Below are positions 16,294 to 25,516 of a DNA stretch of 64,000 bases, in pieces. Positions within the stretch are counted from its first letter, which is position 1. Each line of letters opens with the position of its first letter. The translations under genes were made by a program, and so were the position numbers. Source of the DNA: Crateriforma conspicua. Lineage in GTDB: Bacteria; Planctomycetota; Planctomycetia; Pirellulales; Pirellulaceae. The notes beneath the pieces were generated by a model. It made no database searches, was not told the origin of the DNA, and saw nothing but the letters and a program-made list of their open reading frames with translations. The stretch spans positions 4,940,501 to 5,004,500 of the forward strand of contig NZ_CP036319.1 in NCBI RefSeq assembly GCF_007752935.1. Direction: 5' to 3'.

Positions 16294-16653
16294 ATGGCAC
16301 AAATCAACGCAGTCCACAAGAACGCACGCATCAGCGCACAGAAGGTCCGGTTGGTCGCCAACATGGTTCGCGGCATGTACGCCGACGAAGCATTGGACCT
16401 ACTGAAGTTTCAGCCGCAGCGTGGTGCACGCATGTTGGAAAAGGTGATCAAGAGCGCCGTCGGCAATGCTCAAGATCCCGATCAGAACGGTGGCACCAGC
16501 CATCGCATTGAAGAATTGGTTTTGACCGACGTCCGAATCGACAGCGGTCCGATGTTCAAGCGAATCCGTCCTCGCGCTCGCGGGATGGCTTTCATGATCA
16601 AGAAACGTTTCAGCCATATCCGCGTCGGCCTGACGCCGATCGACGAACTGTAA
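16294..16653 (+). CDS. rplV: 50S ribosomal protein L22
   Basis: A 119-residue protein with the L22 pattern NARISAQKVRLVANMVRG (residues about 9-26) and the tunnel-reaching beta hairpin DSGPMFKRIRPRARGMAFMIKKRFSHI. It contacts all 23S domains and lines the exit tunnel where macrolides bind. It lies nine bases after rpsS, consistent with co-translation. Confidence 0.98.
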   Translation: MAQINAVHKNARISAQKVRLVANMVRGMYADEALDLLKFQPQRGARMLEKVIKSAVGNAQDPDQNGGTSHRIEELVLTDVRIDSGPMFKRIRPRARGMAFMIKKRFSHIRVGLTPIDEL

Positions 16654-16709
16654 TCGACGCGTAACGTCGAATCGCTTTCCATCAAAGCCCCTAAGATCCA
16701 CCCGACATC

Positions 16710-17420
16710 ATGGGACAAAAAGTCAATCCCGTCGCTTTCCGCACCGGCGTAACCCGCGGCTGGCAAAGCCGTTGGTATGCGTCGAAGCAGGACTATTCGG
16801 ACTTGCTGGTTGAAGATCGCAAGATTCGCGACTTCATCTGCAACCATCCGAAGCGTCCGCAGTATCGCAACGCGGGAATCGATCGCATCGAAATCGAACG
16901 GACTCGTGACGAGGTCCGTGTGATGATGTTCGTCGCTCGCCCCGGTCTGATCATCGGCAAGAAAGGTCAGGAGATTGAAATCCTGCAAGCCGAGCTTCAA
17001 AACCTGGTCGGCCGACGCATCAACTTGAAGGTCGAAGAAGTCGGTCGCCCCGAGCTGCAAGCTCAATTGGTCGCCGAAGACATCGCCCAACAATTGCAAA
17101 AGCGTTCCAGCTTCCGCCGAACGATGAAGCGTTCGTTGGAACAAACGATGGACGCCGGTGCCAAGGGCATCAAGATCCAACTGGCCGGCCGGTTGGGCGG
17201 AGCCGAAATGGCTCGACGTGAAAAACAAATCGCCGGATCGATTCCGCTGAGCACCCTGCAGGCGAAAATCGACTACGGCATTACTGAAGCGATGACGCCA
17301 CAGGGGCACATCGGGATTCAGGTCTGGGTTAATCAAGGTACTTACGGAGACGACACCGATGGCGCTGATGCCCAAACGGGTCAAGCATCGAAAAAGCCAA
17401 AGAGGACGTATAAAAGGTAG
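16710..17420 (+). CDS. rpsC: 30S ribosomal protein S3
   Basis: A 236-residue protein starting [13 protein letters not shown], with the KH-domain loop [10 protein letters not shown] (about residues 81-90) and the C-terminal domain RGAEMA-like [10 protein letters not shown] plus the final motif [11 protein letters not shown]3 forms the mRNA entry channel with S4 and S5. The last 20 residues ([19 protein letters not shown]) are a basic extension encoded by DNA that is also read in another frame as the N-terminus of L16. Confidence 0.97.
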   Translation: MGQKVNPVAFRTGVTRGWQSRWYASKQDYSDLLVEDRKIRDFICNHPKRPQYRNAGIDRIEIERTRDEVRVMMFVARPGLIIGKKGQEIEILQAELQNLVGRRINLKVEEVGRPELQAQLVAEDIAQQLQKRSSFRRTMKRSLEQTMDAGAKGIKIQLAGRLGGAEMARREKQIAGSIPLSTLQAKIDYGITEAMTPQGHIGIQVWVNQGTYGDDTDGADAQTGQASKKPKRTYKR

Positions 17421-17775
17421 CGCGACTCGCGGCAACACGGTGGTCTTTGGTGACTACGGGATCCAGTCCTTGGAACCTGGTTGGATCAAGGCGACCACCA
17501 TCGAAGCCGGTCGTATCGCGGCCCAACAATACGTTCGTGGCGAAGGCAAGCTTTACATTCGCATCTTTCCCGACAAGTCCGTGACCAGCACACCGCTGGA
17601 AACTCGGATGGGTAAGGGGAAGGGTGAGCCCGAGTTTTGGGCGGCCGTGGTGAAGCCTGGCACGATCCTTTACGAACTGAGTGGTGTGACCGAGCAACAG
17701 GCAAAAGTCTGTTTCGCTCGACTCGCCAGCAAATTGCCGGTCAAGGTGCGTTTCGTCGAACGGCGAACGGCCTGA
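17359..17775 (+). CDS. rplP: 50S ribosomal protein L16
   Basis: A 138-residue protein starting [17 protein letters not shown], the universal L16 opening, with [17 protein letters not shown]-like AGRIAAQQY and the motif [12 protein letters not shown]16 sits by the A-site tRNA on the large subunit. Its start lies 62 bases inside rpsC in the +1 frame. The overlap is real because the MPKRVKHRK segment is conserved throughout the family and the S3 frame has no stop until 17420. Confidence 0.97.
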   Translation: MALMPKRVKHRKSQRGRIKGSATRGNTVVFGDYGIQSLEPGWIKATTIEAGRIAAQQYVRGEGKLYIRIFPDKSVTSTPLETRMGKGKGEPEFWAAVVKPGTILYELSGVTEQQAKVCFARLASKLPVKVRFVERRTA

Positions 17776-17997
17776 GCCGAAACCAAACACAGCCCGATGA
17801 GAACGGGTGAGCATTCCCGCGGCGCTTGATGCCCGGGTGACTCACCTCATTCGACCGGGCAGGCCGCAACGAGATTTCCGCCAACGGTCGCTGATCAACG
17901 CATCACCGACCGCCATGAATCAGCGGAGTCCCACCGTCATCAACGGCCGAACCGAACCAATCCACCGAACAACGTTTACGACAGCCGATCAAGTTTC

Positions 17998-18216
17998 ATG
18001 GCAACCAACACTGAACTGCGCGAGATGAGCGACGAGCAGCTCGAAGCGACCGCAAAAGAAGCGGCCGAGACGCTGTTCCGGTTGCGTTTTCAATCCCAGT
18101 CCGAGCGATTGAATACGCCCAGCGAAATGAAGAAGAACCGCCGGCTGATCGCCCGGATCAAGACCATTCAAACCGAACGTCGAATTGCCGCCGAAAACGC
18201 ATCGGCCACGGCCTGA
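17998..18216 (+). CDS. rpmC: 50S ribosomal protein L29
   Basis: A 72-residue helical hairpin protein: LREMSDEQLEATAKEAAETLFRLRFQ followed by NRRLIARIKTIQTERR, the standard L29 layout. It lies beside L23 at the exit tunnel. It follows a 222-bp gap after rplP, much longer than the near-zero spacing usual for this pair. A GGTGAG/CTCACC arm pair (17806-17811 and 17841-17846) in that gap could form a stem with a long loop. Confidence 0.95.
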   Translation: MATNTELREMSDEQLEATAKEAAETLFRLRFQSQSERLNTPSEMKKNRRLIARIKTIQTERRIAAENASATA

Positions 18217-18265
18217 GCCGGACAAGATCGACTGACGAGACAAACCCCAACCAAATCATTTCAAA

Positions 18266-18613
18266 ATGCCCAAGCGTGTTGTTTCCGGCGTGGTGACCAG
18301 CGACAAGATGGCCAAAACCCGTCGCGTGGAAATCAATCGTGTCGTCAAGCACCCGAAGTATGGCAAGTACGTCAAACGTAAGACGGTTTGCCATGTGCAC
18401 GACGAGAACAATGAATCCGGCGTCGGCGACCTGGTGGAGATCATCGAGTCGCAACCGCTGAGCAAGACGAAGCGTTGGCGATTGGTCAAGGTTTTGGAAA
18501 AGTCCACCGAGGTCGACTTGGCCGCTTTGCGTGCCGCACGAAAGGGCGAAACACCGGCCGAACAAGAGGCCATCGAAGCTGCCCACAGTGGCGACGAACC
18601 GACTGCGGAGTGA
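18266..18613 (+). CDS. rpsQ: 30S ribosomal protein S17
   Basis: A 115-residue protein with the S17 OB-fold motifs [37 protein letters not shown] and [19 protein letters not shown]. It binds helix 11 of 16S rRNA. The family is usually about 85 residues; here an acidic, alanine-rich tail of about 30 residues ([20 protein letters not shown]) is added. Confidence 0.96.
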   Translation: MPKRVVSGVVTSDKMAKTRRVEINRVVKHPKYGKYVKRKTVCHVHDENNESGVGDLVEIIESQPLSKTKRWRLVKVLEKSTEVDLAALRAARKGETPAEQEAIEAAHSGDEPTAE

Positions 18614-18745
18614 AAACCCGCTGGTCGGCAATGACAACCGAACAATGGACCGCCGATCGGAATTGAAACCGACGGTCGTCACGGCGGCGGACGCCGAAAA
18701 CCGAGTCCGCGCGAACCACCATTCATTTTTGATTTTCACCGAATC

Positions 18746-19114
18746 ATGATTCAGCAAGAAACTCGCCTGAACGTCGCCGACAACACGGGTGCCCGTGAAG
18801 TGATGTGCATCAAGGTGCTTGGCGGCAGCCGTCGTCGATTCGCCACCGTCGGCGACATCATCGTGTGTAGCGTTAAGAGCGTGATCCCGGGCTCGGAAAT
18901 CAAGAAGAAATCGGTCGTGCGTGCGGTCATCGTCCGCACCAAGCAACCGACGCGTCGCCAAGACGGAAGCTACATCCGTTTTGACAGCAACGCGGTGGTT
19001 TTGATCGACAAAGACAAGTCCCCTCGTGGTACACGGATCTTCGGTGCGGTCGCACGCGAATTGCGGGAACGCAACTTCATGAAGATCGTCAGCTTGGCCA
19101 ACGAAGTGGTTTGA
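18746..19114 (+). CDS. rplN: 50S ribosomal protein L14
   Basis: A 122-residue protein starting [16 protein letters not shown], with the L14 pattern [23 protein letters not shown] and [20 protein letters not shown]. Length and ends match the family exactly. It forms an inter-subunit bridge with 16S helix 44. A 132-bp spacer separates it from rpsQ. Confidence 0.98.
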   Translation: MIQQETRLNVADNTGAREVMCIKVLGGSRRRFATVGDIIVCSVKSVIPGSEIKKKSVVRAVIVRTKQPTRRQDGSYIRFDSNAVVLIDKDKSPRGTRIFGAVARELRERNFMKIVSLANEVV

Positions 19115-19173
19115 TCGCATCGCCGTAAACGCCGGCATGCCGGATCAAAGGGAAAACAAGGAACAAGACAGCC

Positions 19174-19515
19174 ATGAAATTTCGAATCGACGATGAAGTG
19201 ATTCTGGTCGCCGGGGCGGACAAAGGCCACCGCGGCAAGATCCTGAAGATCGACCGCCAACAAAACAAGGTCGTGGTCGAAGGCGCCGCCCGCGTGTGGA
19301 AGCACGTTCGCCGCAGCCAGAAGAACCCCCAGGGCGGACGATTGAGCAAAGAAATGCCGATCAGCGCCAGCAACGTGATGTTGGTCGATCCGTCGACCGG
19401 AAAACCAACCCGCATCGGTGTCCGCTACCTGGAAGACGGCAGCAAAGAACGTTTCGCCAAAGCCAGTGGCACCAGCCTAGGCCAAATCGCACCGGCCAAA
19501 GCCATAAAGTCGTAA
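19174..19515 (+). CDS. rplX: 50S ribosomal protein L24
   Basis: A 113-residue protein with an N-terminal KOW motif ([20 protein letters not shown], residues about 7-27), [15 protein letters not shown] and a C-terminal extension. L24 starts 50S assembly near the exit tunnel. It is slightly longer than the E. coli form. ATG at 19174 gives the expected start MKFRIDDEV. Confidence 0.97.
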   Translation: MKFRIDDEVILVAGADKGHRGKILKIDRQQNKVVVEGAARVWKHVRRSQKNPQGGRLSKEMPISASNVMLVDPSTGKPTRIGVRYLEDGSKERFAKASGTSLGQIAPAKAIKS

Positions 19516-19601
19516 ACCGGCCGCCGAGACAACATCGGGGGCAACCGTCCAATTCAAATCGTCCGGCACCGCCGGCACCCAACGTCGCAATAGCCTGACC
19601 C

Positions 19602-20177
19602 ATGGCACAGAACAAACCACGATTGCAAGAGAAGTACGACGAATCGATTCGTGCTGCCTTGAAAGAAAAGTTCGGCTTCACCAACCCGCACCAAATTCCT
19701 CGTTTGGAAAAGATCACGCTGAACATGGGCGTGGGTGCTGCGGTCGGTGACAAGAAGGTCTTGGACTTGGCGGTCGACTGCATGACCGAAATCACCGGAC
19801 AGAAACCCGTCATTACCACCGCTCGCAAATCGATCGCCGGTTTCCGCTTGCGGGAAGGCATGCCGATCGGATGCATGGTGACGCTGCGTCGTGACCGGAT
19901 GTACGAATTCCTGGATCGCCTGGTGTCGATCGTGTTACCTCGTGTCCGTGACTTTCGCGGTATCAACCGCAATGCTTTCGACGGACGTGGTAACTACACC
20001 ATGGGTTTGACCGAACAGTTGGTTTTTCCCGAGTTGAATCCCGACAAATACACGCGGCCGCAAGGGATGAACATCACGTTCGTCACGTCCGCGAAGAACA
20101 ATGATGAGGCTCGTGAAATGCTGTCGTTGTTCGGCATGCCGTTCAAGAGCGATCCGAAGAAGGAAGAAGCCGCTTAG
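19602..20177 (+). CDS. rplE: 50S ribosomal protein L5
   Basis: A 191-residue protein with the L5 signatures [16 protein letters not shown] and [21 protein letters not shown], then [23 protein letters not shown]5 binds 5S rRNA and contacts P-site tRNA. Length is close to the family norm and both flanking genes are in the classical order. Confidence 0.98.
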   Translation: MAQNKPRLQEKYDESIRAALKEKFGFTNPHQIPRLEKITLNMGVGAAVGDKKVLDLAVDCMTEITGQKPVITTARKSIAGFRLREGMPIGCMVTLRRDRMYEFLDRLVSIVLPRVRDFRGINRNAFDGRGNYTMGLTEQLVFPELNPDKYTRPQGMNITFVTSAKNNDEAREMLSLFGMPFKSDPKKEEAA

Positions 20178-20244
20178 GTTTCGCCCTGATCAAACATTAC
20201 CGCCAGCCAAAACTATTGACCTTAGGCAAAAGCAGAAGCAAGCC

Positions 20245-20430
20245 GTGGCAAGCAAATCCAAAATCGCAAAAGCCCTGCGGACCCCGAAGTTTTCGACCCG
20301 TCGTGAAAACCGATGCCGGTTTTGTGGACGGCCCCGTGGCGTGTATCGCAAGTTTGGCATCTGCCGAATTTGCATCCGTGACAACGCCGACCGTGGTTTG
20401 ATCCCCGGTCTGCGTAAGGCCAGTTGGTAG
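20245..20430 (+). CDS. rpsN: 30S ribosomal protein S14, zinc-binding type Z
   Basis: A 61-residue protein starting at GTG 20245: [15 protein letters not shown], then two Cys pairs, CRFC (24-27) and CRIC (40-43), that bind zinc, and the closing [10 protein letters not shown]. This is the short zinc form rather than the long zinc-free form. Because it is short and begins with GTG it is easily missed. It lies between rplE and rpsH, its normal place. Confidence 0.95.
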   Translation: MASKSKIAKALRTPKFSTRRENRCRFCGRPRGVYRKFGICRICIRDNADRGLIPGLRKASW

Positions 20431-20473
20431 TTCGTGAGTCCAGTAGATAAGAAGACCGTGGAGCTTTACCGCC

Positions 20474-20869
20474 ATGATGACTGACCCGATTGCCGACATG
20501 CTGACCCGCATTCGCAACGCCGTCCGTGTCGAACGGCCGTTCGTCGATATCCCCAGCAGCCGCGTCAAGCGAGGCATCGCCGACGTTCTGAAGCGTGAAG
20601 GATTTGTGTGGGATTGGAAGGAAGAAGAAACCGAACCCGCCAAGACGCTTCGGCTGGAATTGAAATACGGGCCCAACGGCGAACGTGTGATCCAAGCGAT
20701 CAAACGCGTAAGCAAGCCCGGACGCCGGCTGTACAGCCGCGGCAAGGAACTCAAGCCCGTACTGGGTGGCATGGGCATCCAAATCATTAGCACCAGCAAA
20801 GGGGTCATGAGCGACCGCGAAGCCCGCCGCGAGAACGTTGGCGGCGAAGTTCTTTGCGAAGTCTCTTGA
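20474..20869 (+). CDS. rpsH: 30S ribosomal protein S8
   Basis: A 131-residue protein starting MMTDPIADMLTRIRNAVRV, with KEEETEPAKTLRLELKYG in the middle and the C-terminal signature GIQIISTSKGVMSDREARR. S8 binds helix 21 of 16S rRNA in the central domain. It lies 43 bases after rpsN. The first two codons are both ATG. Confidence 0.97.
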   Translation: MMTDPIADMLTRIRNAVRVERPFVDIPSSRVKRGIADVLKREGFVWDWKEEETEPAKTLRLELKYGPNGERVIQAIKRVSKPGRRLYSRGKELKPVLGGMGIQIISTSKGVMSDREARRENVGGEVLCEVS

Positions 20870-21034
20870 TCCCACCCATCCGTCAACGACCGATCAGCGA
20901 TGTCCAAGCGGCTGGCGCCGCCCATTGCATCGACACGATGATCGTGGACCATCGAAAACGATAGTCGCCCGTTGGCGATCCCGACAGACAACCCGATTGG
21001 GTCAACCGACAATCGAAACTGAAAGCTGATCGAC

Positions 21035-21574
21035 ATGAGTCGCATTGGAAACAAACCGGTCAAGATCGAAGGCGGCGCGAAAGTGTCCGTCAGCAATCGT
21101 GTGATCGAAGTGGAAGGCCCCAAGGGCAAACTGACGTTCCAACACCGTCCGGAAATCGACGTCAAAATCGAGGACGATGAGGTCAGCGTCAGCCGAAAAT
21201 CAAACGTTCGTGTCGCACGTGAGTGCCACGGTCTGACACGCGCTTTGGTCGCCAATATGATCGAAGGCGTGACCAAGGGCTATGAAAAGCGTTTGGAAGT
21301 CGTGGGCGTCGGTTATCTGGCGATGGTCAGCGGCGATACCTTGCAGCTTCGCGTCGGCTATGCCAACGAACTGCATCGCAAGATCCCCACGGGATTGAAC
21401 GTGACCTGCCCGGACCAGACGCATATCGTCGTCCAGGGCTGTGACAAGCAACAGGTCGGCCAATTTGCCGCCGAAATCCGTGCCCTGCGTAAACCTGAAC
21501 CTTACAAGGGCAAGGGCGTGCGTTACCAAGGCGAACAAGTCAAGATCAAGCCTGGTAAGGCAGCCACCAAGTAG
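21035..21574 (+). CDS. rplF: 50S ribosomal protein L6
   Basis: A 179-residue protein starting MSRIGNKPVKIEGGAKVS, with the duplicated fold and the C-terminal signature PEPYKGKGVRYQGEQVKIKPGK. L6 lies near the sarcin-ricin loop where GTPase factors bind. It follows a 165-bp spacer after rpsH. Confidence 0.98.
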   Translation: MSRIGNKPVKIEGGAKVSVSNRVIEVEGPKGKLTFQHRPEIDVKIEDDEVSVSRKSNVRVARECHGLTRALVANMIEGVTKGYEKRLEVVGVGYLAMVSGDTLQLRVGYANELHRKIPTGLNVTCPDQTHIVVQGCDKQQVGQFAAEIRALRKPEPYKGKGVRYQGEQVKIKPGKAATK

Positions 21575-21639
21575 TCGGCCCGTAACACCAACGGCCGCGA
21601 TAGGGTCAACGCCCTTTCCATCGAAGGCAAACAAACGTC

Positions 21640-22008
21640 ATGGACAAGAACAAACAACTTCAGAAAAAACGGCTTCGCCGCCGCAATCACGTTCGCAATC
21701 GCCTGCGTGGCGACAACACGCTGCCGCGTTTAAGTGTGCACCGTTCGCTGAAGCACTTCAGTTGCCAGCTGATCGACGATTCGTCCGGCAAGACGCTGGC
21801 CAGTGCCAGTACCCGCGACAAGGCTTTGCGTGAATCGATCAAGGCTGGTGGGAACTGCGACGCCGCGGCCGAAATCGGCAAGGCGATCGCCGAAAAGGCG
21901 TCCGCCGCCGGAATCAGCGAAGTCAAATTGGATCGTGGACACAACAAGTACCACGGTCGTGTTAAAGCGTTTGCCGACGCCGCCCGCGAAAGTGGCCTGA
22001 AACTGTAA
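21640..22008 (+). CDS. rplR: 50S ribosomal protein L18
   Basis: A 122-residue protein starting MDKNKQLQKKRLRRRNHVR, with LPRLSVHRSLKHFSCQLID and the closing VKLDRGHNKYHGRVKAFADAAR (the conserved DRG-x-YHGRVKA tract). It binds 5S rRNA with L5. Normal length and position. Confidence 0.98.
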   Translation: MDKNKQLQKKRLRRRNHVRNRLRGDNTLPRLSVHRSLKHFSCQLIDDSSGKTLASASTRDKALRESIKAGGNCDAAAEIGKAIAEKASAAGISEVKLDRGHNKYHGRVKAFADAARESGLKL

Positions 22009-22103
22009 CGTCAGTGAAACGCTGACCATCACGCATTGCACGGTCCGGCCAAACGGACCGCCCCCCTTTACGAACCGACCGTTCATGCCGACGGGCAAAG
22101 ATC

Positions 22104-22637
22104 ATGAGTAGCGGACCCCGCAACAAACGAAAAAAAAACGAAGAACCCGCTGTCGGTGACGGCATGCTGGACCGCGTTGTGAAGATCAAGCGTTGTGCCG
22201 CCGTGGTCAAAGGCGGTCGACGGTTCAGCTTCGCAGCGATGGTGGTCGTCGGTGACGGCCAAGGCAAGGTCGGCTGGGGCTATGGCAAAGCCAACGAAGT
22301 CCCGCCCAGCGTTCAAAAAGCACAAAAGCAGGCCAGCCGTAGTCTGGTCCAAGTCCCGTTGGTCGACGGTTCCATTCCGCACCAAGTTTGGGGTCACTTC
22401 GGTGCCGCCAAGGTGCTGTTGGTCCCCGCCGGTGCTGGTACCGGTATTATCGCCGGTCAGGCCGTGCGTGCCGTTTGCGAAGCCACCGGTATCCACGACA
22501 TTTTGACCAAGTCCTACGGCACCAATAACCCGGTCACCTTGGTCAAGGCGACGTTCGACGCATTGGAAAAGTTGCGTACGATTGAACAAGTCGCTGCCCT
22601 GCGTGGTTTGGAACCGGCCGAGTTGGTCGAGAACTGA
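22104..22637 (+). CDS. rpsE: 30S ribosomal protein S5
   Basis: A 177-residue protein with the S5 double-stranded-RNA-binding domain (DRVVKIKRCAAVVKGGRRF and GWGYGKANEVPPSVQKA) and the C-terminal ribosomal S5 fold (GAAKVLLVPAGAGTGIIAG). It shapes the mRNA entry site. In many bacteria rpmD (L30) follows; here the 186-bp gap to rplO has no such frame. Confidence 0.98.
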   Translation: MSSGPRNKRKKNEEPAVGDGMLDRVVKIKRCAAVVKGGRRFSFAAMVVVGDGQGKVGWGYGKANEVPPSVQKAQKQASRSLVQVPLVDGSIPHQVWGHFGAAKVLLVPAGAGTGIIAGQAVRAVCEATGIHDILTKSYGTNNPVTLVKATFDALEKLRTIEQVAALRGLEPAELVEN

Positions 22638-22823
22638 ATCAGTTCGCCAAACTTCATTCCGGTCGATCAAGGACGCCCGGATCCGTGGTTCACGCCGACG
22701 GACGAACATCCTTGACGCGAATCGACGTTTAGATTCGTTTACAAGCCCATTATCGCATAAAATGTTCGCGGCCATTGCCCATGGTCCGTTTGAACGACCA
22801 GCCAATCGACTTGGTGATAGATC

Positions 22824-23321
22824 ATGAATTTGAACGATGTGCACCGCGGGATTACCAAGAACCGGGCCCGCAAACGAATCGGCCGTGGGATCGGTAGCGG
22901 TCATGGCAAGACGGCCGGCCGTGGACACAAGGGACACAAGAGCCGCAGCGGTTACAGCCGCAAGCCCAACTTCCAGGGCGGTGCGATGCCGATGTTCCGC
23001 CGCATCCCCAAACGTGGTTTCAACAACCGCTGGGCGACCACCGTCTTTGCCGTCAATGTCGGCCGTTTGAACGCGGCATATGATGATGGTGCGACCGTCG
23101 ATCTGGAATCGATGAAGGCGAAAAATTTGGCGTCAGGAACGTTCGACGAAGTCAAGATTTTGGGCGACGGCGAACTGACCAAAAAGCTGACCGTCACCGC
23201 ACATCGCTTCAGCAAATCGGCCGAAGAAAAGATCACCGCCGCCGGCGGCACAATTAACAAGCTGCCGCCCAAACGCACTCCCAAAGAACGCGTCGAAGCC
23301 CTCAAGTCAGCATCCAACTGA
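22824..23321 (+). CDS. rplO: 50S ribosomal protein L15
   Basis: A 165-residue protein starting [20 protein letters not shown], with the glycine/arginine-rich [20 protein letters not shown] and [15 protein letters not shown] typical of L15. It is a late assembly protein of the 50S. It is the last ribosomal gene of the run; a strong terminator lies 70 bases downstream, so secY is not read from this operon unless there is read-through. Confidence 0.98.
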   Translation: MNLNDVHRGITKNRARKRIGRGIGSGHGKTAGRGHKGHKSRSGYSRKPNFQGGAMPMFRRIPKRGFNNRWATTVFAVNVGRLNAAYDDGATVDLESMKAKNLASGTFDEVKILGDGELTKKLTVTAHRFSKSAEEKITAAGGTINKLPPKRTPKERVEALKSASN

Positions 23322-23390
23322 CGGATCCTGGTAAGTGATGGCTGCGGCCAATAGCTTTCCGGCCGAACGAGATCGACCATTCAAAACGCC

Positions 23391-23424
23391 AAAGCATCGT
23401 GACACCGTCACGATGCTTTTTTTC
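23391..23424 (+). terminator. Intrinsic terminator ending the S10-spc operon
   Basis: AAAGCATCGTGAC (23391-23403) and GTCACGATGCTTT (23407-23419) form a perfect 13-bp stem with a 3-base loop, followed by an unbroken T-run to 23423. It lies 70 bases after rplO and just before the stop of the opposite-strand kinase gene. It is one of the two strongest terminators in the window. Confidence 0.92.
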
Positions 23425-23487
23425 GTTCCGCATCGTCGAACTACGTCTCCAAAAACCTGTTGATCGCGCATCTGCAGTTTCGACCGA

Positions 23488-25179
23488 CTAGATTAAGGCT
23501 GCGGTTCGGCCACGTTCGGCTGATTCCTTCATTGCGGCTGGGATGGCGATCAGGTGAGCAATTAACTGGACCAGCGCCATGCAGCAGATGAACAGGTGAG
23601 CAACGTAGCTTGCCAGAGGATTGCCTTGATAAGCAGAAAAGGCGGCCTTGGCTCCGAACAAAACGGATGCCAGCGCACCGACGAACACCAGGCTCAATAG
23701 TATCCCGATGGTCACGCTCCAGCGTTTTCGCCGGATCGTCCGAAAACCATTGATCAGCAGCGGCAGGTGGGGAAAGAGTGCGACCGGGATGGTTTCCTTG
23801 AAGAATTGCCAATTGTCGACGGAGAAAGGCACCTGATACCCCAATCCCATCAACACGTAGTGACTGTACAGATTGCTTAGAACGGCGATCTGGATCGCGA
23901 CCGTAACCACGCCGGTCTGCGTGATCCGTTCGGGCCGACGACACCACAGCCAAAACCGACGTCCCAGGGAAACACGGCGGATTCGAATCGGGTTCTCCGA
24001 CGCAAACAGCCGCAGGTCATCGCGAAGGGCGGCTGCCGTCGAATAGCGGTCCGACGGTTCCCGCTGCAGGCACCGGGAAATGATCGTACGCAAGTCGCGT
24101 GGCAGTGTTCGCAATGGCATCGTCGAATGCACGTTGACCGAACGAATTTGATCCAGAACCAACGTTAACGTTTCACCATCGAATGGACGCTTGCCGGTCG
24201 CCAACTCGTGCAGGACGACCCCCAAAGCGAACACATCACTGGCCGGGCCGATCAGATCTCGACGACACTCCGCCTGTTCCGGTGCCATGTACAGAGGCGT
24301 GCCCAAAAACATACTTTCAGTAGTCTGATCCAATTGCACGTCCATCAACCGAGCCAAACCAAAGTCGGTCACTTTCGGATGCAGGGCGGCAAGATCCGAT
24401 CGCGGATCCGTTTGGTCATCACGCCCCACCAGCAAAATGTTCGACGGCTTCAAATCCAAATGGACAATGCGACGGCCGTGACAATGCTGAATCGCATCGG
24501 CAACGGCGGCCATGAACCTAGCCGCGTCGTAAGGATCCCGTGGTTGCGGATTCTTCCGCATCCAAGTCGCCAGATCGCCCCCGTCGCACCACTGAGATGC
24601 GATGTAGGGATAGGGGCCATCCGATCCGACCTGCAGGATCGACACCAGATTCGGATGATCCAGCTGCGCCGCCGCCCGCGCTTCGCGAATGAAGCGACGT
24701 TCCACGTCTGGCGACAGCATGACTTCCACACGAGGCACCTTCAGCGCAACTTCACGATCAAGAGCCGGATCACGGGCATGAAAGACGTTTCCCATGCCAC
24801 CACGGCCGACCAAGCGGGTCAGCTCATAATTTCCGATCTGCTTCAGCGGCGATCGAGAGAATTGACTGTCGACCGGCGTTTCCGCCAAGTTCATCGGGAC
24901 CCCCGGGGTCTCGTGAACGGTCGATTTGGATCGCCCCGGCGCCGACAAATCGAATGCCGCTAACGGCCGATTTCCGTTCTTTGCCGCTTCCACCAACGAA
25001 GCCAACCGATCACGACGCTGATGGTTGTCGCCGCACAGGTCGTCCAATAGATCCTGTCGTTGCACAGGATCATCAACGCGGCAAAGTCTCCTGACAGCTT
25101 CTTCGTCGGACAACGCGTCGTCGGATGGCACGGTTACCTCGTGTTGAACGTCACGACAGAACTGGGAAATCCCGGTCAT
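23488..25179 (-). CDS. Membrane-anchored Hanks-type serine/threonine protein kinase
   Basis: A 563-residue protein. The kinase domain (about residues 118-395) shows the glycine loop GRGGMG (125-130), catalytic Lys147 in VALKV, Glu166, the catalytic loop HLDLKPSN (Asp242), the DFG motif (271-274 region) and the APE-type GTPLYMAPEQ. The HRD arginine is Leu, so it is a non-RD kinase. The N-terminal 115 residues are a soluble, planctomycete-style regulatory stretch. The C-terminal 140 residues have about four membrane segments. It lies on the opposite strand between rplO and secY and is divergent from secY, an unusual position. Targets cannot be read from sequence. Confidence 0.93.
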   Translation of the reverse strand: MTGISQFCRDVQHEVTVPSDDALSDEEAVRRLCRVDDPVQRQDLLDDLCGDNHQRRDRLASLVEAAKNGNRPLAAFDLSAPGRSKSTVHETPGVPMNLAETPVDSQFSRSPLKQIGNYELTRLVGRGGMGNVFHARDPALDREVALKVPRVEVMLSPDVERRFIREARAAAQLDHPNLVSILQVGSDGPYPYIASQWCDGGDLATWMRKNPQPRDPYDAARFMAAVADAIQHCHGRRIVHLDLKPSNILLVGRDDQTDPRSDLAALHPKVTDFGLARLMDVQLDQTTESMFLGTPLYMAPEQAECRRDLIGPASDVFALGVVLHELATGKRPFDGETLTLVLDQIRSVNVHSTMPLRTLPRDLRTIISRCLQREPSDRYSTAAALRDDLRLFASENPIRIRRVSLGRRFWLWCRRPERITQTGVVTVAIQIAVLSNLYSHYVLMGLGYQVPFSVDNWQFFKETIPVALFPHLPLLINGFRTIRRKRWSVTIGILLSLVFVGALASVLFGAKAAFSAYQGNPLASYVAHLFICCMALVQLIAHLIAIPAAMKESAERGRTAALI

Positions 25180-25516
25180 TCTGCTCAGCGACGCGATTCA
25201 GCGATAGTTGATCCGGAGTGAAATTCCGCTGGATTTCGGGCCTGGCAATCCCCTTTCTGCAGCCTTCGCGTCGGTCAGCGGAGCGTCATTGCAACCATCC
25301 ATCGGTCCACAAACCATGAAGGATTTTGCTACGGCGATCACCTTCGGCGGGCAAGAAATAGCGGAAAGAAACTGGGAAAACTGCCCGACATCCCGAATCA
25401 CGGGGTTTTCTGCGGTTGCCGAAGGCAAATTTCCGACCGTTCAGCCTCGCGGACCAACCGGAAAATCGCTAATCTTCGTCTTTTCTGCACGCCATCCCCG
25501 TTGTCCGTTCTGGCAC
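25180..25516. other. Divergent intergenic region between the kinase and secY
   Basis: This 337-bp gap should hold the promoters of both the kinase gene and secY-adk. The secY frame is open upstream to 25208, but the translated extension does not resemble SecY or any protein, so it is treated as non-coding. No convincing -35/-10 pair, hairpin or repeat was seen. Confidence 0.5.

Noticed and set aside
20197-21276. A 359-codon minus-strand frame across rpsN, rpsH and rplF
   Set aside because: It covers three certain ribosomal genes; the serine- and arginine-rich translation is not protein-like.
25208-25516. N-terminal extension of SecY by 103 residues
   Set aside because: The extension resembles nothing in SecY, and ATG at 25517 gives the classical N-terminus.
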